From assembly GCA_020430775.1 (NCBI GenBank), contig JAGQJE010000327.1, positions 1 through 41,533 of the forward strand: a DNA stretch of 41,533 nucleotides, read 5' to 3'. The notes under the pieces were generated by a model, which ran no database searches, was not told the origin of the DNA, and worked only from the letters and a program-made list of their open reading frames with translations. Made by a program: the position numbers and the translations under genes. Below are positions 7,380-17,325 of the stretch, piece after piece. The stretch is from Myxococcales bacterium. Lineage in GTDB: Bacteria > Myxococcota_A > Polyangia > Polyangiales > Houyiibacteriaceae. Within the stretch, counting starts at the first letter, position 1; the number at the start of each line of letters is the position of its first letter.

Positions 7380-8364
7380 CGGCGAGCGCGGTGCGGCCGC
7401 GCAGCAGGATGAAGAGGAAGACCGGCGCGCCGATGAGCCCCGTCACGACGCCGAGGGGGATCGCGCTGCGCGAGGGGATCGCGCGGGTGAGCACGTCGCA
7501 GAGCGCCAAAAAGAGCCCGCCCGCGACGGCGGAGGCCGGGACCAGGCGCCGGTGGCTCACGCCGGCCATCGGGCGCATCGCGTGGGGGATGATGAGGCCG
7601 ACGAAGCCGACCCCTCCGCCGACCGAGACCGCCGCCGCCGTGAGCATGGCCACCCAGACCGCGCACCAGCGGCGCACCGAGGCGACGTCGACGCCGAGCG
7701 AGGCGGCCTCGTCCTCCCCGCTCAGCAGGACATCGAGCGGCCTGCCCCAGAACCAGGCCGCGACGACGCCGAACAGCACCATCGGCGCGGCGAAGGCGAG
7801 CTGCTGCAGGGTCGTGCCGTCGACCGAGCCGAGCGAGAACGCGACGACGGCGCGGCCGACGTCCCAGCTCTCCTGGGCGACGCTCGTGACGAAGCCGCTC
7901 AAGCTCAAAAAGAGCGACGAGAGGATGAAGCCCGTGAGCAGGACGGCGAGGAGGCTGCTGCGCTCCCGGACGAACGCGAGCAGGACGGCGAGCGCGAGGG
8001 CCGCACCGGCGACGCAGCCGAAGGGGAGCAGGAGCGCCCGCGGGATGGGGAGCGCGGGGCCGACGAGGAGCCCGACCGCGAGCAGCGTGAGCTGGCCGCC
8101 GAGGCTCGCCCCCGCCGTGGTGCCGAGGATCGACGGGCTGGCGAGCGGGTTGCGGAAGAGGCCCTGGACGAGCACCCCGCCGACGGCGAGCGCAGCGCCC
8201 GCGCAGAACGCGGCCCCGAGGCGGATGGCGCGCAGGCGCAGGAACGTCGCGCGCAGGTGCGGGTCGCTCAGCGTGCCCGTGCCGATGAGCAGCGCGCCCG
8301 CGACGGTGAGCCCGAGCGCGAGGCAGAGCCCAGCGTAGAGGAGAGTGGGGCGCCGGGGCGTCAC
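7354..8364 (-). CDS. FecCD/BtuC-type ABC transporter permease
   Basis: 336 residues from a GTG at 8364; a TTG at 8406 would add 14 residues. About nine or ten hydrophobic segments are visible. Typical FecCD motifs are AALAVGGVLVQGLFRNPLAS, PSILGTTAGASLGG, GEDEAASLGVD (cytoplasmic loop contacting the ATPase) and GFVGLIIPHAMR. The family imports iron-siderophores, haem or vitamin B12. It is the first gene of a tight minus-strand operon with the ATPase and the binding protein. The region upstream contains a long hexanucleotide repeat. I see no cobalamin riboswitch there, which leaves the ligand open. Confidence 0.9.
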   Translation of the reverse strand: MTPRRPTLLYAGLCLALGLTVAGALLIGTGTLSDPHLRATFLRLRAIRLGAAFCAGAALAVGGVLVQGLFRNPLASPSILGTTAGASLGGQLTLLAVGLLVGPALPIPRALLLPFGCVAGAALALAVLLAFVRERSSLLAVLLTGFILSSLFLSLSGFVTSVAQESWDVGRAVVAFSLGSVDGTTLQQLAFAAPMVLFGVVAAWFWGRPLDVLLSGEDEAASLGVDVASVRRWCAVWVAMLTAAAVSVGGGVGFVGLIIPHAMRPMAGVSHRRLVPASAVAGGLFLALCDVLTRAIPSRSAIPLGVVTGLIGAPVFLFILLRGRTALAGEPERAGG

Positions 8365-8740
8365 GAGTCCGTGGCGGACCTTGCGACCGCCGCCCCAGCG
8401 AGTCAACCGCCGCCCTCGGGCGCGTGGGCGCAGGTGCGTGGAGCGGGAGCGGGAGCGGGCACGGGATCGGGAGCGGGAGCGGGATCGGGAGCGGGATCGG
8501 GATCGGGATCGGGGGCGGGAGCGGGAGCGGGAGCGGGAGCGGGAGCGGGAGCGGGTGGGGGCGTGACTGTGGGTGGCTCACCGAGTGGAACCGCCGCCCC
8601 GGCGGGTCGCGGCCGTTCCCGCGACGGCGTCAGGTGTGGCGGGACGTCGGGGTGTGGCGGCTCGGCCGGCGAGGCGTGGTACATGGGGCGGGTGCACGCG
8701 GGCGCGCCGCCGGCGCCGGCGGAGGATGGGAGAGTCGACC
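8365..8740. other. Intergenic region between divergent genes, with repeat
   Basis: This gap separates the importer operon (minus) from a small membrane protein (plus). Its centre is the tandem repeat at 8441-8554. Open frames crossing it encode only Pro-Ala, Gly-Ser or Glu-Arg dipeptide runs and are by-products of the repeat. The remainder (8566-8740) is GC-rich with no recognisable promoter, tRNA or riboswitch; I looked for cobalamin-riboswitch landmarks on the minus strand and found none. Confidence 0.6.
8441..8554. repeat. Hexanucleotide tandem repeat, 19 units
   Basis: Nineteen consecutive 6-bp units of the form GAGCGG or GATCGG, with two variants (GCACGG, GGGCGG). The GATCGG variants cluster in the first two thirds and the final six units are all GAGCGG, as expected from recent slippage. 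It lies 77 to 190 bp upstream of the preferred permease start, so copy number could alter spacing or expression of the importer operon. Confidence 0.95.
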
Positions 8741-9160
8741 ATGGGGTGGGTGAGGGCGTTCATCGCCGGTGCGGTATCGACGCTCGTGTTTCATCAGGGC
8801 CTCTTCGCCGGCATGTACGCCGCGGGGCTCGTGCCGAAGGCGCCCTACGACATGACGCAGGTGCCTCCGTTCGGAGTCCCGGCGGTGCTCTCGCTCGCGT
8901 TCTTCGGCGGGCTGTGGGGGATCGCGCTGTGGGCGTGCATTCGCCGTCGCAAGCCGCCGGCGTACTGGACGCTCGCCGCGGCGCTCGGCGCGATCGGCCC
9001 GACGGCTGTCGCGATGCTTCTCGTCTTCCCGTTGAAGGGAATCCCGACGAGCGCCAAGACGTGGGTGGGCGGGCTCATCCTCAACGGCGTCTGGGGGCTC
9101 GGCGTCGGGGTGTGCATGATCGCGATGGGCGCCCGGCGCGACCTGCGACGCGGACCTTGA
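8741..9160 (+). CDS. Small integral membrane protein, 139 aa
   Basis: The ATG at 8741 has a GGGAGA ribosome site at 8728. Four hydrophobic segments are visible (about residues 4-28, 48-68, 75-95 and 108-128) with short Arg/Lys-rich loops, so it is an inner-membrane protein. The STLVFHQGLFAGMYAAG and PPFGVPAVLSLAFFGGLWG stretches look like a conserved proteobacterial membrane family of unknown function, recalled by pattern rather than by name. No catalytic motif is visible. It stands alone, between the importer operon and the Hsp70-like gene. Confidence 0.82.
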   Translation: MGWVRAFIAGAVSTLVFHQGLFAGMYAAGLVPKAPYDMTQVPPFGVPAVLSLAFFGGLWGIALWACIRRRKPPAYWTLAAALGAIGPTAVAMLLVFPLKGIPTSAKTWVGGLILNGVWGLGVGVCMIAMGARRDLRRGP

Positions 9161-9317
9161 CGCGGGGCGCCGCGCGGACCTCGAGCCGTGCCGTGGACCT
9201 CACGCCGCCGGGTGGTTAGTCTGCGAGCTACGAGAGGGGACGCCTTGCGAAGCGGGCCGCCGGGCGGCCTCGCGACCCGCGCTCCGCCGCGGATTTCCGA
9301 GCGGGTGACGGCACGCC

Positions 9318-10490
9318 ATGACCACGATCGGCATCGACATCGGGACGACCCACACCGTGCTCGCGACCAACGGACGGGTCATCCCACTCGTCCCCGTCGA
9401 GGAGCGCGTGAGCTATCCGGGCGGCGACTTTCCGTACCTGCTCCCGTCGGTCGTGTCGTACCCGGAGGACGGCTCGACGCTGGTCGGCGGGTCGGCGCGG
9501 AGTCGACGCGCGATCGACCCGATGAACACCATCCGCTCGGCCAAGCGCATCGTCGGCGCACGCTGGGGCTCCGAAGAGGTGAAGCGCTTCGAGGAGCACT
9601 ACCCCCATCAGCTCGTGCGGGTCGGCGAGGACGCGGTCGGGTTTCGTACCCGCCACGGGATCGTGGAGCCCGCCGACGTCGAGGCGCTGATCGTCCGAGC
9701 GGCGTGCCGGCTCGCCTCGCTCGAGCCCCATGACTGCGACGCGGTCGTCACGGTCCCGGTGGCGTTCGACGAGGCGGCGCGTGCGGCGACCGCGGAGGGA
9801 GCCCGGCGGGCGGGGCTGCGCGAGGTGACCATCGTCGAGGAGCCGGTCGCGACCGCGCTCGCCTACGTGCAGCGCTCGAGCCTTCGCTACGCGGCGGTCT
9901 ACGACCTCGGCGGCGGGACGTTCGACGTCGCGATCATCGAGTGCGACCGCTACCCCTTCACCGTCGTCGGCCACGCCGGGGACGCCTACCTCGGCGGCGA
10001 CGACATCGATCACCTGCTCGCCGACGCCGTCGCGTCGCGCTACCGGGACGCGTTCGGCTGGGACCTGAAGGCGCGCCCGGAGGTGTTCGACCGGCTCGTC
10101 CTCGAGTGCGAGGTGGTCAAGTGCGCGCTCACCGAGATGGACTACGCGACCATCGAGCTCGACCAGATCGACCCGATGATCCCGACGCGCGACCGGCTCG
10201 TGCACATCGACCAGGCCCGCCTCCTCGAGCTGGCCGAGCCGCTGATCGCGAAGACGTTGGAGGTCTGCGACGAGGCGCTCGCTCAGGCCGGCGTTCAGAC
10301 CAAGGACATCCAGGCGGTGTTCACCGCCGGCGGCGGCACGCGCCTGCTCGGTCTGAACGAGCGGCTGCGCGCGTACTTCGGCAAGCGGCCCCGCTCGGAC
10401 CTCGATCCGATGCACGTCGTCGGCATCGGCGCGAGCTACGCGGCCGCGCGACCGAAGGCGGCGGCCGCGGTCGTGCAGGTCCCGGGCTGA
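9318..10490 (+). CDS. Hsp70-family ATPase, nucleotide-binding domain only
   Basis: 390 residues, against about 640 for DnaK. The Hsp70/actin ATPase motifs are in place: phosphate 1 IGIDIGTTHT at the N-terminus, VTVPVAFDEAARAAT and EEPVATALAY in the connect region, phosphate 2 YDLGGGTFD at D196, LGGDDID near residue 230, and the adenosine motif TAGGGTRLLGL near residue 336. The protein ends right after the last ATPase helix (VVGIGASYAA), so the substrate-binding domain and lid are absent. It should bind ATP, but it probably works through a partner or as a scaffold rather than as a general chaperone. No dnaJ or grpE is nearby. Its stop is only 10 bp from the end of the convergent lipoprotein gene. 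Confidence 0.88.
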   Translation: MTTIGIDIGTTHTVLATNGRVIPLVPVEERVSYPGGDFPYLLPSVVSYPEDGSTLVGGSARSRRAIDPMNTIRSAKRIVGARWGSEEVKRFEEHYPHQLVRVGEDAVGFRTRHGIVEPADVEALIVRAACRLASLEPHDCDAVVTVPVAFDEAARAATAEGARRAGLREVTIVEEPVATALAYVQRSSLRYAAVYDLGGGTFDVAIIECDRYPFTVVGHAGDAYLGGDDIDHLLADAVASRYRDAFGWDLKARPEVFDRLVLECEVVKCALTEMDYATIELDQIDPMIPTRDRLVHIDQARLLELAEPLIAKTLEVCDEALAQAGVQTKDIQAVFTAGGGTRLLGLNERLRAYFGKRPRSDLDPMHVVGIGASYAAARPKAAAAVVQVPG

Positions 10491-10500
10491 CGGGCTCCGC

Positions 10501-12519
10501 TCAGGGCGCGCCCGAGTGGGGGACTTGGAGCGTGACGTAGGGGTCGATGATCGTCGGGGGCTGACCTTCGAACGCGGTCGTCAAAAACTCCGTCCACGCG
10601 GCGAGCCCCACGTCGCTGCCGGCCGTGCTGCCGTGGTCCACGTGCCGCGTGCCGCCCATCCCGTCGCCCTCTAGGTCGAACTGGATGAAGCCGCCGGTGA
10701 CGCCGCGGCCGAGGTTGCCCGCGATGGGTGCCGGCGGCGCGGCGGCAAGCCCCGGCTGCGGCCGCAGGTACAGGCCGACCGCCGGCAGATCGATCGCGCG
10801 CATCAAGGCGTAGTTCGAGACGTTCGCCACCGTGTCGTCGTCGAGCGCGATCCCGGCGAGCACGCTGGGCGTCCGTGCGCCCGGGACGAGGCGATCGCGG
10901 ACGATGTGCGCGCCCCACGTCGCCGCGTCGCCGCCGTCCAGCGCCGCCTGCGCCACGACGAACATCCGGTCGATCTCGCTCTGGCTGCGACTCGAGAAGA
11001 GCGTGTGGATGAGCGGATAGAAGCTGTTGTCCGGCTCCTGCACGAGCGAGAGCAGCCGCCCGCCGGGCACTATCAGCACGCCGGCGGTGAAGGCGTCGCT
11101 CAGGGCGAGCTGCTCGGACCCCATGATCCCGCCGAGCGACACCCCGGCGTACGCGAGCTTCGAGGGATCCACGTCGGGCACGCCGTCGCCGTCGAGATCC
11201 GGGCCCTGCTCGAGCGCGCGGGTCACGTAGAGCCGGTCGTAGACGCTCTGCTCGAAGTTGGCGCGGAGCTTCAGCACGTGGACCGTCGGCCCGGCGACGT
11301 CGATGCCGAAGAAGCGCAGGGTGGACTCGACGCCGCCCTCTCCCTCGTGACCGGCGTTCGACGGGTGGTCGCCGTGCTGCATCGCGGAGACCGCCACGGT
11401 CGCGAAGCCCGCGGGCGCGAGCTTGGACGCGAACTGGGAGCCGTGGGAGAGGGCGCTGCCGCCGAGCCCGTGGCCGAAGAGGACGGTCGGATAGGGCCCG
11501 GGACCGGCGCCCACCGGCAAGAACGAGTGCACGATGAGATCCCACGTCGCGTGCGGCTGGACGTCGCTCGGGTCGACGTCGATCTCGCCCGCGTCGTTCA
11601 AGAAGTCGCCCGAGGTGAGCTTCGCCGTGCAGTGCCGGTAGGTGTCGCCGGGGGGATCGCACTCGATGTCGCGGAGGGCGAGCTCCGAGGGGTCGCGGCT
11701 GGCGACGTAGGCCGCGACCGCGACGCCGTCCTCGGTGGCGCTCTGGGTCACGTAGGGCTGCACCGCGACCATGCTCTCGGCCGACCGGACGATGCCGAGG
11801 GTCTCGAGCGCGTGGACCGCCGCCATCGTGTCCGGGTCGACGTAGAGCAGGTCGTGCATCCCCTTCGACGGGGCGATGCAGCCTCCGGTCGCGAGCGCGA
11901 GGCTCTTCGTCACGTAGACCGCCACCCGGGTCCCGCTCGGGAGCGGGCGCATTTGCTGCACGATCAGCGTCTTGCGGTCAGCCGTCGTCGTGAGCGACAC
12001 CTCCGCGAGGTACGGAGGCGCGTGCTCGGGCATGACGACGATGCCCGCGCCCGCGCGCGGTCGCGGCACGCCCTGATACCGACCGAGCTGCCCCGGGTCG
12101 AGCTCGCCCGTGAAGCCGAGGAACGCGCCGCCGTTCGTCGCAAAGCCGTCGAGCTTCGCCATGTCGTCGTAGAGCACCGACGCGAAGCTCCCGTACTGCT
12201 GCATGGCGTCCGGGAAGGCGTCGCGGCTCGCGGCGACACGGTAGCCCGTCTTGGTGCTCGGGTCGGGCGCGAGCAGCTCCATCGACGGCCAGCTCGAGAT
12301 GTCGCCGCGGCCAGGCTCCCAGGCGTAGACGTTGCACTCGCTCGGGTCGGGCGGGGTGTAGGGCGGGGCCTTGAACGAGACGTCGCTGCCGCAGCCGACC
12401 AGCGCCGCCGCGGCCAGCACGAGCGCCAGGAGCACCGCGCGACCGCCGCCCGGCCACCCGCGCGAGCGTCGCGCGGCGTCGGCGGTGCAGGGATCGTGCG
12501 GGTTGGCGGTGTCGGTCAT
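10501..12519 (-). CDS. Secreted lipoprotein, alpha/beta hydrolase (lipase/esterase-like)
   Basis: 672 residues. A Twin-Arg-free signal (hydrophobic residues 28-41) ends in ALVGC with lipobox Cys43, so the protein is lipid-anchored outside the inner membrane. Residues 45-330 form an N-terminal region as in large extracellular lipases. The hydrolase core follows, with FGHGLGGS (about residue 350), a YAGVSLGG nucleophile elbow with Ser461 and a late GGTRHVDHGS segment likely to hold the catalytic His. Just before the elbow, residues 441-451 carry DLDGDGVPDVD, a dockerin/thrombospondin-type calcium loop. Large size and lipid anchoring suggest degradation of external lipids or esters. The precise substrate is unknown. 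Confidence 0.85.
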   Translation of the reverse strand: MTDTANPHDPCTADAARRSRGWPGGGRAVLLALVLAAAALVGCGSDVSFKAPPYTPPDPSECNVYAWEPGRGDISSWPSMELLAPDPSTKTGYRVAASRDAFPDAMQQYGSFASVLYDDMAKLDGFATNGGAFLGFTGELDPGQLGRYQGVPRPRAGAGIVVMPEHAPPYLAEVSLTTTADRKTLIVQQMRPLPSGTRVAVYVTKSLALATGGCIAPSKGMHDLLYVDPDTMAAVHALETLGIVRSAESMVAVQPYVTQSATEDGVAVAAYVASRDPSELALRDIECDPPGDTYRHCTAKLTSGDFLNDAGEIDVDPSDVQPHATWDLIVHSFLPVGAGPGPYPTVLFGHGLGGSALSHGSQFASKLAPAGFATVAVSAMQHGDHPSNAGHEGEGGVESTLRFFGIDVAGPTVHVLKLRANFEQSVYDRLYVTRALEQGPDLDGDGVPDVDPSKLAYAGVSLGGIMGSEQLALSDAFTAGVLIVPGGRLLSLVQEPDNSFYPLIHTLFSSRSQSEIDRMFVVAQAALDGGDAATWGAHIVRDRLVPGARTPSVLAGIALDDDTVANVSNYALMRAIDLPAVGLYLRPQPGLAAAPPAPIAGNLGRGVTGGFIQFDLEGDGMGGTRHVDHGSTAGSDVGLAAWTEFLTTAFEGQPPTIIDPYVTLQVPHSGAP

Positions 12520-12628
12520 CGGGGTGTCCTCTATCGGGCGTCGAGCGCCGCCGAGCCTACGTCACGGAGCGTTCGTCTGTCACCACACCCGGGCCCCGTC
12601 CGTGGCCTGGTCGCCGATGCGAGCGCGG

Positions 12629-13498
12629 TCACGCGCGTGGGCGGCGCCTGCGCATCAGGCTCTCCTGCGCCGAGGATGCGACGAGGCGGCCCTCTCTGTC
12701 GTAGAAGCGGCCGAAGTTCAGGCCGCGACCGCCCTGGCTGCTCGGGCTCTCGGTGACGTACAGGAGCCACTCGTCGAGGCGCGCCGGTCGATGAAACCAG
12801 ATCGCGTGGTCGAGGCTCGCGATGATCAGCTCGCGCGACAGCCAGGAGAAGCCGTGCTGCCGGATGCACGCGCCGAGCAGCCCGCGGTCGCTGCAGTAGG
12901 CGAGCACCGCCTGATGCAGGACGGGATCGTCCGGCATCGGACCGAACGCGCGACACCACGCCCGATGGGCGCCCGTGAACGGCTTCGGGTCGACCAGGTC
13001 GATGGGGTCGACGTCGCGAAAGTCGACCGGGTTCTCCACCCGGAGCAGAAAGTCGAAGACGGGGTTCTCGGTCTGCTCGAGGTACTCGGCGAAGACGTCC
13101 GTCTCCGAGGGCAGGGACTCCGGCGCGGGTGCGTCGGGCATCGGCCGCTCGTGCGACAGGCCGTCTTCGGGGACCTGGAACGACACCCCGGCGTTGAAGA
13201 TCGCCTCGGCGCCTTGCCGGGCGACGACGCGCCGCGTCGTGAACGAACCGCCGTCACGGATGCGGTCGACCTCGTAGCGGATGGGCTGCTTCGGGTCCCC
13301 CGGCCGCAAGAAGAAGCCGTGGATCGAGTGCGCCACGCGCGCGCGATCGACCGTGTTGGCGGCCGCGACGAGGGACTGCGCGACGGCGAGCCCGCCGTAC
13401 ACCCGCGGTCGTCCGTCGTTCGGTGTGTGACCGATGAAGACGTCGCCGCCCGCCGGCTCGAGGGTGAGGCGCTTCAGCAGGGTGTCGATGTCGCCCAT
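12629..13498 (-). CDS. tesB: Acyl-CoA thioesterase II
   Basis: 289 residues, the usual length for TesB, with a double-hotdog pattern. Family motifs are RVYGGLAVAQSLVAA, HSIHGFFLRPGD, DGGSFTTRRVVA, IIASLDHAIWFHRP (Asp230, equivalent to the catalytic Asp of E. coli TesB), YVTESPSSQGGRG and ASSAQESLMR, where the Gln is the third catalytic residue. It hydrolyses medium and long acyl-CoA to free acid and CoA in the cytoplasm. It lies 53 bp after ilvA on the same strand with no clear functional link. Together with the hotdog thioesterase at 3843 it adds to the lipid-related gene content of this end of the window. Confidence 0.93.
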   Translation of the reverse strand: MGDIDTLLKRLTLEPAGGDVFIGHTPNDGRPRVYGGLAVAQSLVAAANTVDRARVAHSIHGFFLRPGDPKQPIRYEVDRIRDGGSFTTRRVVARQGAEAIFNAGVSFQVPEDGLSHERPMPDAPAPESLPSETDVFAEYLEQTENPVFDFLLRVENPVDFRDVDPIDLVDPKPFTGAHRAWCRAFGPMPDDPVLHQAVLAYCSDRGLLGACIRQHGFSWLSRELIIASLDHAIWFHRPARLDEWLLYVTESPSSQGGRGLNFGRFYDREGRLVASSAQESLMRRRRPRA

Positions 13499-13551
13499 GG
13501 CGGTGGGTTAGCAGCCCGGTCTGGGTGCGGCGACCGAGCGTCGCACGGCGC

Positions 13552-15102
<1,551 letters not shown>

Positions 15103-15222
15103 GAGCCGATGGTACCAAGCCGCGCGCGCGGGCGCCCTGTCCCGTCCGCGAGCAGCGGCGGGCCTGCGCTGCCCCGCGGGCGCGATGGCCTGGGCGCGGA
15201 CGCGTGTGGTAGAGCGCCGTTC

Positions 15223-16035
15223 ATGGACCACGCGGAGCGGGTGAGGGCCCTCGAGGTGGCGCGTCAGATGGGTCGAGAGGCGGAGGTGTACCTCCTCGAC
15301 GCGTACCGCGCGGGCGGCTCGGTGGAGCGGAAGGGCCCCATCGACCTGGTCACCGAGCACGATCTCGCCGTCGAGAGGCAGATCCGCACGAGCCTCGCGG
15401 GCGCGTTCCCCGCGGACGCGATCGTCGGCGAAGAGGCGACCGCGGTCGGCGCGCCGGGCGCGCGCGACGGCGCCGGCGCCGGGCGCATCTGGTACGTGGA
15501 CCCCATCGACGGGACGACGAACTTCGCCCACGGCCACCCCTTCTTCTGCGTGTCGATCGCGCTCTACGACGGCCCGACGCCGGAGGTCGGCGTCATCGTG
15601 GCGCCGGCGCTCGCCGTGAGCTGGTGGGCCGCACGTGGCCTCGGTTGCTACCGGAACGGCGCGCGCTGCAGCGTCTCCGGCACCGCGGCGCTGTCCGACG
15701 CCCTCTGCGCGACCGGGTTCCCGTACGACCGCTGGACGAACGACGACAACCTCGCCGAGCACGGCGCCTTCCTGAAGCGCGCCCAGGGCATCCGCCGGTG
15801 TGGGAGCGCCGCGCTCGACCTCGCGCTCGTCGCCGAGGGTACCTACGACGTGTACTGGGAGCAGGGCTTGAGCGCGTGGGACATGTGCGCGGGCGCCGTG
15901 CTCGTCCTCGAGGCCGGCGGGCGGCTGAGCGACTACGACGGTGCCCCGGCCGACGCCCGCACGGGACGCCTCGTCGCCACGAACGGGCGCCTGCACGAGC
16001 AGACCCTCGCCGTCCTCGCCGCCGCGCGCGCGTAG
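15223..16035 (+). CDS. Inositol-monophosphatase family phosphatase
   Basis: 270 residues from the ATG at 15223. The metal-binding motifs of the family are complete: VGEEA with Glu70/Glu71, YVDPIDGTTNFAHG with Asp93 and Asp96, and SAWDMCAGAVLVLEAGG with Asp220. KGPIDLVTEHD near residue 39 is the usual lead-in segment. Such enzymes remove phosphate from inositol phosphates or related sugar phosphates in a Mg-dependent reaction. SuhB and histidinol-phosphate phosphatase relatives share the motifs, so the substrate is open. Length and motif spacing are normal. Confidence 0.93.
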   Translation: MDHAERVRALEVARQMGREAEVYLLDAYRAGGSVERKGPIDLVTEHDLAVERQIRTSLAGAFPADAIVGEEATAVGAPGARDGAGAGRIWYVDPIDGTTNFAHGHPFFCVSIALYDGPTPEVGVIVAPALAVSWWAARGLGCYRNGARCSVSGTAALSDALCATGFPYDRWTNDDNLAEHGAFLKRAQGIRRCGSAALDLALVAEGTYDVYWEQGLSAWDMCAGAVLVLEAGGRLSDYDGAPADARTGRLVATNGRLHEQTLAVLAAARA

Positions 16036-16070
16036 GCGCGGAGCCGTCCGCCCGCGGCGCCGCGTCGCCG

Positions 16071-17078
16071 CTAAAGCTCGGCCGCGCGCCGGTGCGTCTC
16101 GCGGACCTCGTCGGCGATCGACTGAGGCTCCAGCACCCGGACGCTCGGGCCCCAGCCCACGATCCACTGCGTGAGCTGGGTCGTGCCGCGGACGTCCATC
16201 TCGAGGCGCGCGGAGCCGTCCGGGAGCTTCGTGACCTTCTGCGTCGGGTGCCAGATCCGCGACCGCGCGAGATAAGCCACCGCGGGCTCCAGCTCGAGCA
16301 CGACGTGGACCTGCTGGTTGCCTCGGAACATCCCGAAGGCGCCGTCGAAATAGTCGTCCGGGGAGAACTCCGCCGGCACCTCGAAGCGCGCGCCGCGGAT
16401 GTGCTCGGCGCGCGAGAAGCGCTCGACCGCGAAGATGTGCACCGGGGGCGGCTCGGGCCCAGGGCGACCGCGGTGCAGGCGCCCGACGGCGTACAGGCCG
16501 TGCCGGTACAGGGCGAGCGCGTACGGCTCGAGCTCTCCGCGCCGGCGCTGCTGCTTCGCGGTCGTGTAGCGCACGCGCACCCGCACGCGCTGCATCACCC
16601 CCGTGAGCAGGCCGTTGATGACGTCGTCTTTGCCGCGGTAGACCTTGGTCCCGCCGTCCGGTAGGTAGACGAAGCGGTCGCCGAGCTGCTCGCCGGGGTC
16701 TACGTCGGCTGGTAGCGACCGGAGGACCTTCCGGTAGATGCTCTCGACGTCCTCGCGGAGCGGGGTGTCGTGGAGGACGTCGAAGACGCGTCGAACCGCC
16801 AGCAGCGCGTAGGCCTCCCGGCTCGTGAGGCTGACGGTCCGCGGCCTGCGCTCCTGCAGTCGCACGGTGCTCCGGCCGCCGACGAGGGAGCGCTCGATGT
16901 GCTGGCCCGCCGCTTCGATCGCGTCGAGGTCCCGGCGGAGCTGGCGGGTGCTGATGCCGAACTGCTCGGCCAGCGTCTCGATCGGGGTGGGTTCCCATTG
17001 TGCGGCGAGCGTGTCGAGCAACGCGAGCACGCGGCTCGCCTGCGAGTAGCGCACGGGCTTCCTTCCAGCCGTCCCCAT
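16071..17078 (-). CDS. WYL-domain transcriptional regulator (DeoR/HTH_11 type)
   Basis: 335 residues from the ATG at 17078. The N-terminal 65 residues form a winged HTH (SQASRVLALLDTLA..., LAEQFGISTRQLRRDLDAIEAAG). A WYL domain follows at about 150-230, with LEPYALALYRHGLYAVGRLH in place of the canonical W-Y-L-rich strand, and a C-terminal beta/alpha domain (WCX type) closes the protein. WYL proteins sense a ligand, often nucleic acid or nucleotides, and control stress or defence genes. It is divergent from the TetR gene at 17326 with 247 bp between. Its targets are unknown; no defence genes were recognised beside it. Confidence 0.9.
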   Translation of the reverse strand: MGTAGRKPVRYSQASRVLALLDTLAAQWEPTPIETLAEQFGISTRQLRRDLDAIEAAGQHIERSLVGGRSTVRLQERRPRTVSLTSREAYALLAVRRVFDVLHDTPLREDVESIYRKVLRSLPADVDPGEQLGDRFVYLPDGGTKVYRGKDDVINGLLTGVMQRVRVRVRYTTAKQQRRRGELEPYALALYRHGLYAVGRLHRGRPGPEPPPVHIFAVERFSRAEHIRGARFEVPAEFSPDDYFDGAFGMFRGNQQVHVVLELEPAVAYLARSRIWHPTQKVTKLPDGSARLEMDVRGTTQLTQWIVGWGPSVRVLEPQSIADEVRETHRRAAEL

Positions 17079-17258
17079 GGGCCAAGCGTCGCACGATGTG
17101 GGCCGAAATCGCAATGCGGTCCGGCCAATTCGCGTCATACTACGACCGCAGGGCTCGGCTCCACCGCATGTGCGGCGGGGGCGCACGCCCGTCCGAGCAT
17201 TTTCCCTTTCTTCAATTTTCTCATACGTTGACTCCCACACCATCCCCCGATCGGGTAG

Positions 17259-17270
17259 TCTCCCGGGAGA
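17259..17270. promoter_or_regulatory. Perfect 12-bp palindrome in the WYL/TetR intergenic region
   Basis: TCTCCCGGGAGA is a perfect palindrome 55 bp before the TetR ATG, in the AT-richer spacer between two divergent regulators. It could be an operator for either protein. A 12-bp GC-rich palindrome can also occur by chance in this genome. Confidence 0.3.
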
Positions 17271-17325
17271 GATCGACGATGGGGGACCGACGGCAGGATG
17301 AGCGAGGTCCTCGGGAGCGAGTTCC

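Noticed and set aside
8403-8684. A 93-residue Pro-Ala-rich minus-strand ORF ending in TTGA overlap with an alternative permease start
   Set aside because: Its composition follows entirely from the hexanucleotide repeat, and every frame across the repeat is open with a dipeptide pattern. No ribosome site was seen.
8566-8740. Possible cobalamin riboswitch upstream of the importer operon
   Set aside because: On the minus strand a GGTG and a GCCAC occur, but the CCCGCAAC-like core and the rest of the conserved layout are missing.
9255-9269. Hairpin GGCCGCC-G-GGCGGCC before the Hsp70-like gene
   Set aside because: One-base loop, no T-run and located upstream of a gene; such GC inverted repeats are expected by chance here.
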